Position numbers and translations under genes: made by a program. Below are positions 9,249 through 18,632 of a stretch of 64,000 nucleotides of DNA, piece by piece; the stretch's first letter is position 1, and each line of letters opens with the position of its first letter. The notes under the pieces are model-generated. The model ran no database searches and had not been told where the DNA came from. It was given only the letters and a program-made list of their open reading frames with translations. Source of the stretch: Acrocarpospora catenulata (GTDB lineage: Bacteria; Actinomycetota; Actinomycetes; Streptosporangiales; Streptosporangiaceae); assembly GCF_018476525.1 (NCBI RefSeq), contig NZ_JAHCST010000039.1:1-64000 (forward strand), given 5' to 3'.

Positions 9249-9481
9249 AACGCCACGTGAACAGCCCCGATCAGACAGGGTTGAGGCGTTGGCGGGCGGG
9301 GATTCAGGTCGTACCGTAAGAAGGAAGCAGCAGTGCTTTCCTCGGGAGAGGGCCCGTTCTTGCGTCGTTTTGACCTTGCGAGGGGGGCCGGCCCACGGTT
9401 CCGCCTCGGCGGGGCACGGGTCCGGTCCGTTCACCACCAGTCAAGGCAGGGCGCCAACCCCTGGCGCCCGGGGGAGAACGC

Positions 9482-10816
9482 GTGGCATTGTCCTCGACCA
9501 ACCCGTCCACCTCGGTTCCTACGTCGTCCCGTCGTACGTACATCCTGGACACATCTGTCCTGCTCGCTGACCCGGCGGCGATGAGCCGGTTCGACGAGCA
9601 CGAGGTTGTACTTCCGATCGTCGTCATCACCGAACTGGAGGCGAAGCGACACCACCCTGAACTGGGCTACTTCGCCCGAAAGGCGCTTCGCACCCTCGAC
9701 GACCTCCGGGTGCGGCACGGGCGCCTCGACGAACCGATGCCCATGGGCGAGGGCACCATCAGGGTCGAGCTCAACCACAGCGACCCGTCGGGGTTGCCCG
9801 CCGGATTCCGGCTGGGCGACAACGACACCCGCATCCTCACCGTCGCACAGAACCTCGCCAGCGAGGGGTTCGACGTGGTGCTCGTCTCCAAGGACCTGCC
9901 GATGCGGGTCAAGGCGGCCTCCATCGGGCTGGCCGCGGAGGAGTACCGGGCCGAGCTGATGGCCAACGCCGACACCGGCTGGACCGGGATGGCCGAGCTC
10001 CAGGTGACCGCCGAGGACGTGGAGGCCCTGTTCGAGAACGGCACCGCCGACCTGGAGGAAGCCCGCGAGCTGCCCACCCACACCGGGCTGCGGCTGCTGA
10101 CCAGCAAGGGCTCCGCGCTCGGCCGGGTGCTGCCCGACAAGTCGGTCCGGCTGGTCCGCGGCGACCGCGAGGTGTTCGGCCTGCACGGCCGCTCCGCGGA
10201 GCAGCGCATCGCGCTCGACCTGCTGATGGACCCCGAGGTGGGCATCGTCTCGCTCGGCGGCCGGGCCGGCACCGGCAAGTCCGCGCTGGCCCTGTGCGCC
10301 GGCCTGGAGGCCGTGCTGGAGCGCCGCCAGCACCGCAAGGTGGTCGTCTTCCGCCCGCTGTACGCGGTGGGCGGCCAGGAGCTGGGCTACCTGCCGGGCA
10401 CCGAGAACGAGAAGATGGGCCCCTGGGCCCAGGCGGTCTTCGACACGCTCGGCGCGGTGACCACGCCCGAGGTGATCGAGGAGGTGCTCGACCGGGGCAT
10501 GCTGGAGGTGCTCCCGCTCACCCACATCCGGGGCCGCTCGCTGCACGACGCGTTCGTGATCGTGGACGAGGCCCAGTCCCTGGAGCGCGGGGTGCTGCTC
10601 ACCGTGCTCTCCCGGATCGGGGCCAACTCCCGGGTGGTGCTCACCCACGACATCGCGCAGCGTGACAACCTGCGGGTGGGCCGGCATGACGGCGTGGTCG
10701 CGGTGGTGGAGAAGCTGAAGGGCCACCCGCTCTTCGCCCACGTCACCCTGACCCGCTCGGAGCGCTCGCCCATCGCCGCCCTGGTCACGGAGATGCTGGA
10801 GGAGATCGCCCTCTAG
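9482..10816 (+). CDS. phoH2: PhoH2: PIN-domain ribonuclease fused to PhoH ATPase
   Basis: 444 residues from a GTG with GGGGAG five bases upstream. The N-terminal PIN domain starts at [13 protein letters not shown], with further acidic metal ligands in [17 protein letters not shown] and VSKDLPMR. The C-terminal PhoH ATPase has Walker [13 protein letters not shown] near residue 260 and Walker [12 protein letters not shown]. Characterised PhoH2 proteins unwind and cut RNA with ATP, as a self-contained toxin-like or RNA-decay enzyme. No separate antitoxin ORF is evident in the 230-bp spacer upstream. Confidence 0.9.
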   Translation: MALSSTNPSTSVPTSSRRTYILDTSVLLADPAAMSRFDEHEVVLPIVVITELEAKRHHPELGYFARKALRTLDDLRVRHGRLDEPMPMGEGTIRVELNHSDPSGLPAGFRLGDNDTRILTVAQNLASEGFDVVLVSKDLPMRVKAASIGLAAEEYRAELMANADTGWTGMAELQVTAEDVEALFENGTADLEEARELPTHTGLRLLTSKGSALGRVLPDKSVRLVRGDREVFGLHGRSAEQRIALDLLMDPEVGIVSLGGRAGTGKSALALCAGLEAVLERRQHRKVVVFRPLYAVGGQELGYLPGTENEKMGPWAQAVFDTLGAVTTPEVIEEVLDRGMLEVLPLTHIRGRSLHDAFVIVDEAQSLERGVLLTVLSRIGANSRVVLTHDIAQRDNLRVGRHDGVVAVVEKLKGHPLFAHVTLTRSERSPIAALVTEMLEEIAL

Positions 10817-10823
10817 CGAGCCC

Positions 10824-11351
10824 CTAGCGGGGCAGCTGACGGCCCTCGGCGGCGAGGCCCCAGTACTCACGGCAGGTGTGCTCGCCGTAGGAGACGGGGC
10901 CGCGCTCGTCGGTGCGGGTGATCTTCACGACCCAGATGTCCTGCCGCTGCCGCATGGCGGTGCAGGTCATCTGGGCCAGGGCCAGTTTGCCGAGCCGTCC
11001 GCCGCCGGCCACGAACAGGGAGAGCCGGAAGCCGTCGGCGTTCTCCGGGTCGTTGCGTACCGTGCTGAAACGGGTCAGCTGGCTGGACTGCCAGCGCAGG
11101 CCCGTCAGCGCGGTGCTCAGGTTTCCCGTGGTCCGGGTGCCCGCCTCGAACAGGGCCGCCATCACGTGGTCCATCGCGTGCGAGGCCACCGCCACCCGGC
11201 TGGGCTCCAGGCGGTTGTCGCGGAGCAGGTAGACGGTGGCGAAGGTGGACTTCGGGCTGATCACGGGGGCCTTGCCGCCGTCCAGGACCTCGGTCGGGCG
11301 CACTCCGCAGGCGGTGACCAGCAGGATCAGCAGGATCGCGGTTCGTCTCAT
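10824..11351 (-). CDS. Lipoprotein of the AfsQ-like two-component operon
   Basis: About 175 residues. The signal sequence ends in the lipobox LLVTAC, so the mature protein is anchored outside the membrane. The ATG at 11351 overlaps the kinase stop as ATGA, so translation is coupled; a start five codons upstream is less likely. The mature part has sporulation/spore-germination-type (GerMN-like) character in its VYLLRDNRLEP and LTALLFEAGT-like stretches, but this is weak. In Streptomyces, afsQ and cse systems also carry a lipoprotein gene that tunes the kinase; the same role is likely here. Confidence 0.75.
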   Translation of the reverse strand: MRRTAILLILLVTACGVRPTEVLDGGKAPVISPKSTFATVYLLRDNRLEPSRVAVASHAMDHVMAALFEAGTRTTGNLSTALTGLRWQSSQLTRFSTVRNDPENADGFRLSLFVAGGGRLGKLALAQMTCTAMRQRQDIWVVKITRTDERGPVSYGEHTCREYWGLAAEGRQLPR

Positions 11352-12769
11352 GGGCGCGGTATCCACAGGGTGAACTGGGTGCCGGGGTCGCCCAGCTTCA
11401 CGGTGATCGTCCCTTGGTGCAACTCCGCGTTGGCCTTGGCGATGGACAGGCCGAGGCCGCTGCCGTTGCTCCTGGCCCGGTTGGCCCCGGCCTTGAAGAA
11501 CCGGTCGAACACGTGCGGCAGCGCCTCCCGGGGAATGCCGGGACCGTGGTCGCGGACCATCACCTCCAGGCCGCTGGGCAGCACCCGGGCGCTGACCAGG
11601 ACCGGCGGCGCGCCGTGGCTGAGCGCGTTCCCGGCCAGGTTGGCCACGATCACGTCGAACCTGCGCGGGTCCAGCGGATAGGTCAGGCCGCTGGGCACGG
11701 TGAGCTTGACCCGGTCGGTCCAGCCGCGTATCTCCAGGCAGTCGGCCAGCGCGTCCCCCACGTCCACGGTCTCCGTGTGCAGCACCGCGGCCCCCGAGTC
11801 GAACCGGCTGACCTCGATCAGGTGCTCCACCAGCACCCGGAGCCTGTCGATCTCCCTGACCACCAGGTGCACCGCCTGCCCGGCGTCGGGCGGCAGCCGT
11901 TCCGCCTCCTCGCTGAGCATGTCGGTGACCGCGGTCATGGTGGTCAGCGGGGTGCGCAGCTCGTGCGAGACGTCCGCCACGAACCGGCGGGACATGGCCT
12001 CCAGGGTGCGCAGTTCGGAGACGGTCTGCTCCAGCGCGCCGGCGGTCTCGTTGAAGGTGGCGGTCAGCTCGGCCAGCTCGTCCCTGCCGTGCACCGGCAG
12101 CCGGGTGTCCAGCCGCCCGGCCCCGAGCGCGCGGGCCGCCGCGACCAGCCGCCGCACCGGCAGCAGCACCTGGCGGGCCGACAGCAGCGCCACGGTGAGC
12201 GCGATCACCAGGGTGAGCAGGCCGGCCTGGACGAGCGCGGAGCGCAGGTTGGCCAGCACCCGCTCCTCGTTCCGCATGGAGAGGAAGACGTAGAGCGACA
12301 TGCCGGTGGAGCGGGTGGCGCCACTGCCGGTCAGCCGCTCCACGTCGGTGCCGACCAGCAGCGTCGGCTCGCCCCTGATCACGAGGGTCTGGTAGGAGAG
12401 CCGGTGCCGGGCCCGGGCGCGCAGCTCGTCGGGGATGTCGGCCACGCCCAGGGTGGCGCCGGGGCTGAGCCGGGGCGGCTCCTGGCCGTACTCCAGGACG
12501 ACCTGGCGGTCCGGGCCGCTGAGCGACTGCACCAGGCCCTCCAGGTCGTCGTCGGTGACCGAGGCGTCGTTGGGCCAGAGCAGGTCGCTGGTGCCGATCG
12601 GCAGGGTGAGCCGGTCCAGCACGTCCCGGACGTCCTCGATGGCGCTGATCTCGGCGCGGCGCAGCAGTTCCCCCCGGACCAGCTGGTAGCCGATCCCGGC
12701 GACCATGGCGGAGGCGGTCACCGCGACGATGGTGAAGGTGACCACCAGCCGGTTGCGCAGGCTCCTCAC
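11348..12769 (-). CDS. Sensor histidine kinase, AfsQ2/CseC-like
   Basis: 473 residues from a GTG that overlaps the regulator's stop (GTGA). There is a membrane helix near residues 8-30, an extracytoplasmic sensor of about 155 residues, and a second helix near 190-212. A HAMP linker, HisKA with SHELRTPLTT (phospho-His), and a HATPase with NLAGNALSHG, DHGPGIP and GSGLGLS follow. It should autophosphorylate and pass phosphate to the RR encoded just upstream. The extracellular domain is not one I recognise. The signal is likely envelope or nutrient related by analogy. Confidence 0.88.
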   Translation of the reverse strand: MRSLRNRLVVTFTIVAVTASAMVAGIGYQLVRGELLRRAEISAIEDVRDVLDRLTLPIGTSDLLWPNDASVTDDDLEGLVQSLSGPDRQVVLEYGQEPPRLSPGATLGVADIPDELRARARHRLSYQTLVIRGEPTLLVGTDVERLTGSGATRSTGMSLYVFLSMRNEERVLANLRSALVQAGLLTLVIALTVALLSARQVLLPVRRLVAAARALGAGRLDTRLPVHGRDELAELTATFNETAGALEQTVSELRTLEAMSRRFVADVSHELRTPLTTMTAVTDMLSEEAERLPPDAGQAVHLVVREIDRLRVLVEHLIEVSRFDSGAAVLHTETVDVGDALADCLEIRGWTDRVKLTVPSGLTYPLDPRRFDVIVANLAGNALSHGAPPVLVSARVLPSGLEVMVRDHGPGIPREALPHVFDRFFKAGANRARSNGSGLGLSIAKANAELHQGTITVKLGDPGTQFTLWIPRP

Positions 12770-13440
12770 GGGGGGCTGAAGCGGTACCCGAACCCGCGTA
12801 CGGTGTGAATGAAGATCGGCTCGGCGGGGACCGGCTCGATCTTGGCCCGGATGCGCTGCACGCAGGCGTCCACCAGCCGGGAGTCGGCCACGTGGGTGTG
12901 GTCCCAGACCGAGCGGAGCAGGTAGCGCCGGTTGAGCACCTGCCCGGGGTGGCGGACCAGCTCCAGCAGCAGCCGCAACTCGGTCGGGGTGAGGTGGATC
13001 TCCTTGCCGTCCAGGGTGACCTTCAGCGCGCCCCGGTCGATCACCAGGTCGCCGAAGGTGATCCGGTCGGTGGCGGCGGACTCCAGGCGGCGGAGCACCG
13101 CCCGGATGCGGGCGTCCAGCACCCGGGGCTCCACCGGCTTCACCACGTAGTCGTCCGCGCCCGCCTCCAGACCGACCACCACGTCCAGGTCGTCGCCGCG
13201 CGCGGTGAGCAGGATGATCGGCAGCGAGTCCAGGCGGCGGATGCGGCGGCAGACCTCGACGCCGTCGATGCCGGGCAGCATCACGTCCAGGATCACGATC
13301 TCGGGTCGCCGGGCCCGGATGTGGTCGAGGGCCTCCTCGCCCGTGGCGTACGCGGTGATGGAATGCCCCTGCCGGGCGAGCGCGAGCTCCAGTCCGGTAC
13401 GGACCGAGGGGTCGTCTTCGACCAGGAGGATGCCTGCCAT
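12766..13440 (-). CDS. OmpR-family response regulator, AfsQ1-like
   Basis: 224 residues from the ATG at 13440, placed directly before the receiver domain (MAGILLVEDD). Acidic pocket D9/D10, phospho-acceptor in LDVMLPGIDG, the T of LTARGDD and the K of YVVKPVE are all present. A winged-helix C-terminal domain ends in TVRGFGYRF. The overall sequence is close to AfsQ1 of Streptomyces (shared RRIRR, LPIILLTAR, VLDARIRAVLRR, LTPTELRLLLEL stretches). First gene of a three-gene operon with 4-nt overlaps. No Shine-Dalgarno precedes the ATG; see the leaderless promoter. Confidence 0.88.
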   Translation of the reverse strand: MAGILLVEDDPSVRTGLELALARQGHSITAYATGEEALDHIRARRPEIVILDVMLPGIDGVEVCRRIRRLDSLPIILLTARGDDLDVVVGLEAGADDYVVKPVEPRVLDARIRAVLRRLESAATDRITFGDLVIDRGALKVTLDGKEIHLTPTELRLLLELVRHPGQVLNRRYLLRSVWDHTHVADSRLVDACVQRIRAKIEPVPAEPIFIHTVRGFGYRFSPP

Positions 13441-13446
13441 TGGGTA

Positions 13447-13452
13447 ATTATG
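13447..13452 (-). promoter_or_regulatory. Putative leaderless -10 box of the response-regulator operon
   Basis: On the minus strand CATAAT is followed by six bases (TACCCA) and then the ATG. There is no purine-rich ribosome site, so transcription probably starts at or next to the A of the ATG. Confidence 0.45.
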
Positions 13453-13525
13453 GGGCTCTGTATGTACTGAAAACGTGACATGAGGCGTACGAGATCCCAA
13501 CGATCTCACGGAAGGCTGGCCCCAG

Positions 13526-13568
13526 GGGGGCCGTCCCTGCGGTTCGGGGCTCCGTAGGAGCGGCCCCC
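13526..13568. repeat. Inverted repeat in the divergent spacer
   Basis: GGGGGCCG (13526-13533) pairs perfectly with CGGCCCCC (13561-13568), with a GC-rich 27-nt middle that can fold further. It lies between the two-component operon and the wall-lytic gene, just before the CRP-type palindrome. It could be an RNA element of either leader. No T-run follows. Confidence 0.4.
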
Positions 13569-13573
13569 TTCGA

Positions 13574-13589
13574 TGTGACAAAAATCACA
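13574..13589. promoter_or_regulatory. Perfect CRP/Crp-type binding palindrome
   Basis: TGTGA-CAAAAA-TCACA matches the CRP consensus TGTGA-N6-TCACA at all ten bases, and flanking A and T extend the symmetry to 18 bp. It is 106 bp upstream of the wall-lytic gene and about 134 bp upstream of the response regulator. Mycobacterial CRP is known to control rpfA, another wall-lytic enzyme gene. Confidence 0.65.
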
Positions 13590-13695
13590 TTCCTCGAAAA
13601 GCCCCACGTAACGGACGCTTGGGTCAAGGGAATACCAACTCACTTTCACGTTTCGGTTGCGGACCACCCCCCTTACCACGGCAAGCTCATAGGTC

Positions 13696-14439
13696 GTGAG
13701 TAGTGGACAGCAGTTGCGGGACCGTTCGGCGCCGCCGCGCTCGCGTTCCCGGCGCGCCGCCTCCCGGCGCGCGGAACGCCCCGCCCCCGCGGCTCCGGCC
13801 CGCCCGAGCCGCCCGTCCCTGCTGACGCCCAAGCGCCTGGTCATCATGGCGGTGACGGTCGCGGTGGTCGCCGGGGGCACCACGTACCTGGTCAGGACCT
13901 CCATCGAGAACTCCCAGCGGCCGCAGGCGCTGATCGACCCCAGCGTGCTGGGCGGGGACCTGGACAACAGCGCCAAGATCGACGCGCTGAAGGCGTACGC
14001 CGCCGCCTCACTCCGGCAGGCGGAGATCGACGCCGAGCGGGACGGCCGCGCGGCGCTCGACCCGGCCGTCCAGCCCACCCAGGCGCCCGGTGGTGGCGGG
14101 TTCCCGCCCATCGACTTCCCGGTCGGCTCCAAGCCCGACCCCGGCAGCAACAAGGCCCTCGGCCAGCAGATGAACGCGGCCATGGGCTGGTCCGACGAGT
14201 GGGGCTGCCTGGAGAAACTCTGGGACAAGGAAAGCCACTGGAACGAGCGCGCGATGAACCGCTACAGCGGCGCGTACGGCATCCCGCAGTCCCTCCCCGG
14301 CAGCAAGATGGCCAGCGCGGGCAGCGACTGGCAGACCAATCCGGCCACCCAGATCAAGTGGGGACTCGGATATATCAAGGGCAGGTATGGCTCCCCGTGC
14401 GGAGCCTGGGGACACTCCCAGCGGGTGGGCTGGTATTAA
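13696..14439 (+). CDS. Membrane-anchored lytic transglycosylase-like wall enzyme
   Basis: 247 residues, GTG start. The first 40 residues are very Arg rich and face the cytoplasm, followed by one membrane helix (LVIMAVTVAVVAGGTTYLV). A Pro/Gly linker of about 100 residues leads to the C-terminal domain. That domain, about 85 residues, has the lysozyme-like pattern CLEKLWDKESHWN (Glu in KES as the likely acid), then YGIPQSLPGSKM and a HSQRVGWY ending. This is typical of the actinobacterial aggregation-promoting-factor/SLT-like family. It would cut peptidoglycan outside the cell. The CRP palindrome upstream suggests nutrient-linked control. Confidence 0.78.
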   Translation: MSSGQQLRDRSAPPRSRSRRAASRRAERPAPAAPARPSRPSLLTPKRLVIMAVTVAVVAGGTTYLVRTSIENSQRPQALIDPSVLGGDLDNSAKIDALKAYAAASLRQAEIDAERDGRAALDPAVQPTQAPGGGGFPPIDFPVGSKPDPGSNKALGQQMNAAMGWSDEWGCLEKLWDKESHWNERAMNRYSGAYGIPQSLPGSKMASAGSDWQTNPATQIKWGLGYIKGRYGSPCGAWGHSQRVGWY

Positions 14440-14516
14440 CGAAATCCGGGTCAGCGTTCCCTGATCCTTCGGCAAGGCGGAGCCGCCTGCCGGGATGAAT
14501 CGCACACCCTTGCCAC

Positions 14517-16442
14517 ATGGGTGTGAAAGTCAGCGTGGTGGTTTCGGTGGCCGACCCCGGACCGGCGGACGACTCTTTCGACGCGTGCGTGCGCTCGGTG
14601 CTCGACCTGCCGCCGGACGAGTACGAAGTGATCTTCGCGGACGACCAGTCCACCGACGGGGCGGCCGAGCGGCTGGACGCGGTGGCCGCGGTCCGGGACA
14701 ACATCCGGGTGCTGCACCTGGAGCGGAGCGGCTCGCCGCTCCCTGGCCGGAACCTGGCCCTGTCCACGGCGCGCGGCGCGTACGTCTTCTTCATGAACGC
14801 CCATGACCGGCTGGAGCCGGGCGCGCTGGCCAAGATGTACGACAAGGCGATGGAGACCGACGCCGACGTGCTGGTCGGCCGGCTGGCCTGGGGCGGCCCC
14901 CCGCTGGCCGTGTTCGCCCGCAGCCGCGACCGGGCCGACCTGCTCAGGGACCGGCTGCTCACCGTGCCCACCGCGCACAAGCTCTTCCGCCGCGACTTCC
15001 TGGACGACCGGCAGCTGCGCTTCGGGGAGCTGCCGCTCGCCGAGTACGCCTTCGTGCTCCGCGCGTACCTGGCCGCCAAGGTGGTCGCCATCCTGGCCGA
15101 ACCGGTCTGCTGCCACGTCGCCTGGGTCGAGGAGGACCCCGACGATCCCCGGGCGCTGGTCTCCGGGCTCCGCGAGCTGATGGACATCGTGGACATCCGC
15201 ACCGAGCCCGGCCAGCAGCGGGACCGCGTCCACGCCTACCTGTTCCGGGTGCTCGGGCTGCGGCGGCTCGGCGGGCAGCGCTACCTGGCCGCCTCGGGGG
15301 AGCACAGGAACGCCACGTTCACGCTGCTCAGGGAACTGGCCGTGGAGCGCTTCCCAGAGCGTCTGGACCGCTACCTGCCCGTCCATCTGCGGGCCCGCTC
15401 GGCGCTGCTGCGCGCGGGCCGGGCGGCCGAGCTGAACGAGCTGGCCCAGGAGTCGCGCGGCACCACGCTCCGGGCCGAGCTGCGGGACGTGCGCTGGGAC
15501 TCCAGCGTGCTCACCCTCTCCCTCGCCGTCGAGATCGTCCGCGCCGACGGCACCCCGCTCACCTTCCGGTACGACGACGGCCGCCTGTACTGGATCCCGC
15601 CGATCAACCTGGACGGGCTGCTCCCCCCGGTCATGACCGAGGTGACCGAGGCGGCGGAGATCGCCCGCATGGAGGTCTACATCCGCAACCCCGACACGGG
15701 GGTGAGCTACTTCCTGCCGGTCACCAGCGAGGTGGACCAGAAGATCGACGACAACCGGGCGCGGCTGCGCGCGGTCGGCGTGGCCCGGCTGGACGTGGGC
15801 ACGGCCGCGCTCGGGCACCCGGTGGATCCCGGCGTCTGGGAGGTGCACGTGCGCATGCGCGGGGCACATCCGGCCAGGACGCGGGTCGGCCGCCCGCCCT
15901 CGGGGCTCAACGTGGCCGGGGTGCTCGCGGAGTTCCCGCGCCGCCTGGTGGTGCCCTGCTGGTCGGAGCAGGGGGAGCTGAGCGTGTGCGTGGAGCCGCG
16001 GTCGTTCCCCGAGTCGATCGCGCTGGTGTCCACCGGGGTGTCGGTGGCGCGGCGGGACGGGCACGTGTACGTGGCGCTGCCGGTGCCGTACGTGCCGCCC
16101 AGCGGGGGGCCGGCGGTGGAGCTGCTGCTCAGGAAGAAGGGGCCCCGGGGGCGTACCGTCGCGGTGCCCGCGCTGGTGGAGCCAGGGGTGCCGGGCAAGC
16201 TGGCCGGGCAGCTGGTCGCGAAGGTGCAGTTCCGGCGGATCAGCGGGGAGGGCACGCTGGGACCGGGCGACTGGTGGCCCCGGCTGCGCATGGAGGACAA
16301 GGTGGTCGACCTGCGGTTCGGGCTGGAGATCGGCCGGGGCGGACAGGTCCGGCTGATCCCGGTCCTGCGCCGGCGGTCCTGGGTGCGGCGGGTGTTCCTG
16401 CGGATCTTCCGTGGGCGGAACAGTCCGTCCCGGTGGCGGTAG
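14517..16442 (+). CDS. Glycosyltransferase family 2 protein with C-terminal extension
   Basis: 641 residues. The first 230 or so form a GT-A fold: VSVVVSVADPG start, IFADDQSTDGAAERL nucleotide-binding segment, and NAHDRLEPGALAKMY in the DxD position. The C-terminal 400 residues are largely beta, with repeated RARL/VEVYIRN stretches, resembling the extension of wall teichoic-acid-type glycosyltransferases. No membrane helix is seen. It probably adds sugars to a surface polymer from the cytoplasmic side. It stands alone, convergent with the SDR gene, 77 nt after the lytic enzyme gene. Confidence 0.8.
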   Translation: MGVKVSVVVSVADPGPADDSFDACVRSVLDLPPDEYEVIFADDQSTDGAAERLDAVAAVRDNIRVLHLERSGSPLPGRNLALSTARGAYVFFMNAHDRLEPGALAKMYDKAMETDADVLVGRLAWGGPPLAVFARSRDRADLLRDRLLTVPTAHKLFRRDFLDDRQLRFGELPLAEYAFVLRAYLAAKVVAILAEPVCCHVAWVEEDPDDPRALVSGLRELMDIVDIRTEPGQQRDRVHAYLFRVLGLRRLGGQRYLAASGEHRNATFTLLRELAVERFPERLDRYLPVHLRARSALLRAGRAAELNELAQESRGTTLRAELRDVRWDSSVLTLSLAVEIVRADGTPLTFRYDDGRLYWIPPINLDGLLPPVMTEVTEAAEIARMEVYIRNPDTGVSYFLPVTSEVDQKIDDNRARLRAVGVARLDVGTAALGHPVDPGVWEVHVRMRGAHPARTRVGRPPSGLNVAGVLAEFPRRLVVPCWSEQGELSVCVEPRSFPESIALVSTGVSVARRDGHVYVALPVPYVPPSGGPAVELLLRKKGPRGRTVAVPALVEPGVPGKLAGQLVAKVQFRRISGEGTLGPGDWWPRLRMEDKVVDLRFGLEIGRGGQVRLIPVLRRRSWVRRVFLRIFRGRNSPSRWR

Positions 16443-16472
16443 GTTCCGGCGGGCGCGTTCGCGTGGGCGCCG

Positions 16473-17117
16473 TCAGCGGGCGCACAGGTCGGCGACGGTC
16501 TCGGCCACGTGCTCGGGACGGGCGTGGCTGGGGGTGACGCAGGCCGCCGTCACTCCGTAGGGGGCGCCTTCCAGCGCCACCGCGGTGGTGAGGCTCTCCA
16601 GGGCGTGCCTGGCCGTGGCGTACGTCGCGGCGTGGGCGCGCCCGCCCGGGATGTCGGCGATCGTGATCACCCGTCCCCACCGCTGTTCCTTCATGTACGG
16701 CAGGGCGGCGCGCACCAGCTGGTATGGCGCTCCGACGAGCACCTTCAGAATCCTGGCGAACGCCTCCAGCGCTGCTTCTTCTTCGGGTTCCCCCAGAAAC
16801 CCCGCACTGCTCACCACGACGTCCGGAAATATGCGGATTTCGTCGGGTGGTGAGGCGGCTGTCCATCCGGGTGTGACGGGACTTCTCGCGACCTGGTCCC
16901 GCAGCGCCCCCAGGAACCCCGGCTCGGACAGGTCCACCATCACCGGCGTCCCGCCCACCTCGGCCGCCACCTTCTCGACGGTCTCCCCGACCACGTCCAC
17001 CACCACGACATGCGCGCCCGCCGCCGCCAGCCGCAGCGCGCACGCCCGCCCGATCCCGCTCCCCGCCCCCGTGACCAGGGCGACCCGCCCGGCCAGCACC
17101 CCGCCACCGCTCGTCAT
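16473..17117 (-). CDS. SDR-family protein with degenerate active site
   Basis: 214 residues from the ATG at 17117, which has GGAG just upstream. The Rossmann motif TGAGSGIG is intact. The NNAG motif reads SSAG. The catalytic Ser position falls in ITIADIPGG, without Ser. The YxxxK motif reads YATAR, so Tyr stays but Lys is Arg. Three of the four classical catalytic positions are changed, so a dehydrogenase role is doubtful. A binding or regulatory role, or an unusual reaction, is possible. It is the last gene of the run led by the fumarases and kinases, 66 nt after fumC. Confidence 0.75.
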   Translation of the reverse strand: MTSGGGVLAGRVALVTGAGSGIGRACALRLAAAGAHVVVVDVVGETVEKVAAEVGGTPVMVDLSEPGFLGALRDQVARSPVTPGWTAASPPDEIRIFPDVVVSSAGFLGEPEEEAALEAFARILKVLVGAPYQLVRAALPYMKEQRWGRVITIADIPGGRAHAATYATARHALESLTTAVALEGAPYGVTAACVTPSHARPEHVAETVADLCAR

Positions 17118-17183
17118 GGGCTCCACGATTGCCCCTCCCGCCGGGTACGCCCATGGCGGCCAGCGACATACTCCCGTATCGGG

Positions 17184-18572
17184 TCAGTCCGGTGGACGGG
17201 TCATCGAGCGCACGTCCAGCGCGGCGTCCAGCTGGGCTTCGGTGAAGGTGCCGTCTTTCAGGTGGCCCCGGTCGATGACGGCCTGGCGGATGGTCTTCCG
17301 CTCGGCCAGGGCCTCCTTGGCCACCCGGGCGGCCTCCTCGTAGCCGAGGTACTGGTTCAGCGGGGTGACGATGGCGGGGGAGGACTCGGCGTACTCGCGG
17401 AGGCGGTCGGTGTTGGCGGTGATGCCGGCGACGCAGCGGGTGGCCAGCAGCCGGGAGACGGCGGCGAGCAGGCGTACCGACTCCAGGACGTTGCGGGCGA
17501 TCACGGGAAGCATGACGTTCAGCTCGAACGCCCCGGAGGCGCCCGCCAGGGTGACGGTGGTGTCGTTGCCGATCACCTGGGCGGCCACCATGGTCACCGC
17601 CTCCGGCACGACCGGGTTGACCTTGCCCGGCATGATCGAGGAACCGGGCTGGAGGTCCGGGAGGTTGATCTCGCCGAGCCCGGTCCGGGGGCCGGAGCCC
17701 ATCCAACGCAGGTCGTTGGCGATCTTGTTGAGGGACACCGCGACGACCTTCAGCACGCCGGAGAGCTCCACCAGGCTGTCCTGCGCGCCCTGGGCCTCGA
17801 AGTGGTCGCCCGCCTCGGTGAAGGGCAGGCCCGTGGCCCGGGAGAGCTCGGCGATGACCTTGCCCGCCCAGGCGCGGTCGGGGGTGTTGACGCCGGTGCC
17901 CACCGCCGTGCCGCCCAGGGGCAGCTCGGCCACCCGGGGGAGCACGCCGTCCAGGCGCCTGATGCCGTGCCTGATCTGGGTGGTGTAGCCGCCGAACTCC
18001 TGGCCGAGGGTGACCGGGGTGGCGTCCATCAGATGGGTACGGCCGGCCTTGACCACGTCGGCGAATTCGGATGATTTGGCGGCCAGGGTGGTCGCCAGAT
18101 GCTCCAGGGCGGGCTTGAGATCGTCTGTGACGGCCTGGACGGCTGCTATGTGGATCGCGGAAGGGAAGACGTCGTTGGACGACTGAGCGGCGTTGACGTG
18201 GTCGTTGGCGTGCACCGGGCGGCCCAGCCGCTCCTCGGCCAGGGTGGCGATCACCTCGTTGGCGTTCATGTTGGACGAGGTTCCCGACCCGGTCTGGAAG
18301 ACGTCCACGGGGAACTCGCCGTCCCACCGGTTGCCGGCCACCTCCATGGCCGCCTCCCGGACGGCCTCGGCGAGATCCCGGTCCAGCAGGCCGTAGTCGG
18401 CGTTGACGGTCGCGGCGGCGGCCTTGATCAGGCCGAGCGCGGCGATGTGCGCCGGTTCCAGGCCGCGCCCGGAGACCGGGAAGTTCTCCACCGCGCGCTG
18501 GGTCTGCGCCCGCCATTTGGCCTCGTCCGGTACCCGGACTTCGCCCATGGAGTCATGCTCGATCCGTACCAT
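17184..18572 (-). CDS. fumC: Class II fumarate hydratase
   Basis: 462 residues, the normal length. It interconverts fumarate and malate in the TCA cycle as a cytosolic tetramer. [16 protein letters not shown] and the signature [12 protein letters not shown] are present, with the catalytic Ser in the GSSIMPGK loop and the active-site TGTGVNTPD-type loop upstream. Iron-free, unlike the class I enzyme at 21981. The order class II, two kinases, class I on one strand is unusual. Confidence 0.93.
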   Translation of the reverse strand: MVRIEHDSMGEVRVPDEAKWRAQTQRAVENFPVSGRGLEPAHIAALGLIKAAAATVNADYGLLDRDLAEAVREAAMEVAGNRWDGEFPVDVFQTGSGTSSNMNANEVIATLAEERLGRPVHANDHVNAAQSSNDVFPSAIHIAAVQAVTDDLKPALEHLATTLAAKSSEFADVVKAGRTHLMDATPVTLGQEFGGYTTQIRHGIRRLDGVLPRVAELPLGGTAVGTGVNTPDRAWAGKVIAELSRATGLPFTEAGDHFEAQGAQDSLVELSGVLKVVAVSLNKIANDLRWMGSGPRTGLGEINLPDLQPGSSIMPGKVNPVVPEAVTMVAAQVIGNDTTVTLAGASGAFELNVMLPVIARNVLESVRLLAAVSRLLATRCVAGITANTDRLREYAESSPAIVTPLNQYLGYEEAARVAKEALAERKTIRQAVIDRGHLKDGTFTEAQLDAALDVRSMTRPPD

Positions 18573-18632
18573 GACTCCAGTCTGTACCCCGTGTTCCGAG
18601 GATCAGTGGGGGCGTCCGGGCCCTCGTCGCCG

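Noticed and set aside
13500-13695. Cyclic di-AMP (ydaO) riboswitch before the wall enzyme gene
   Set aside because: Expected for wall-lytic genes in actinobacteria, but I could not find the conserved ydaO core segments; the palindrome is a CRP site.
16240-18516. 758-residue minus-strand frame across fumC and the SDR gene
   Set aside because: Low-complexity Arg/Gly-rich translation in a shifted frame of two recognisable genes; typical high-GC shadow.
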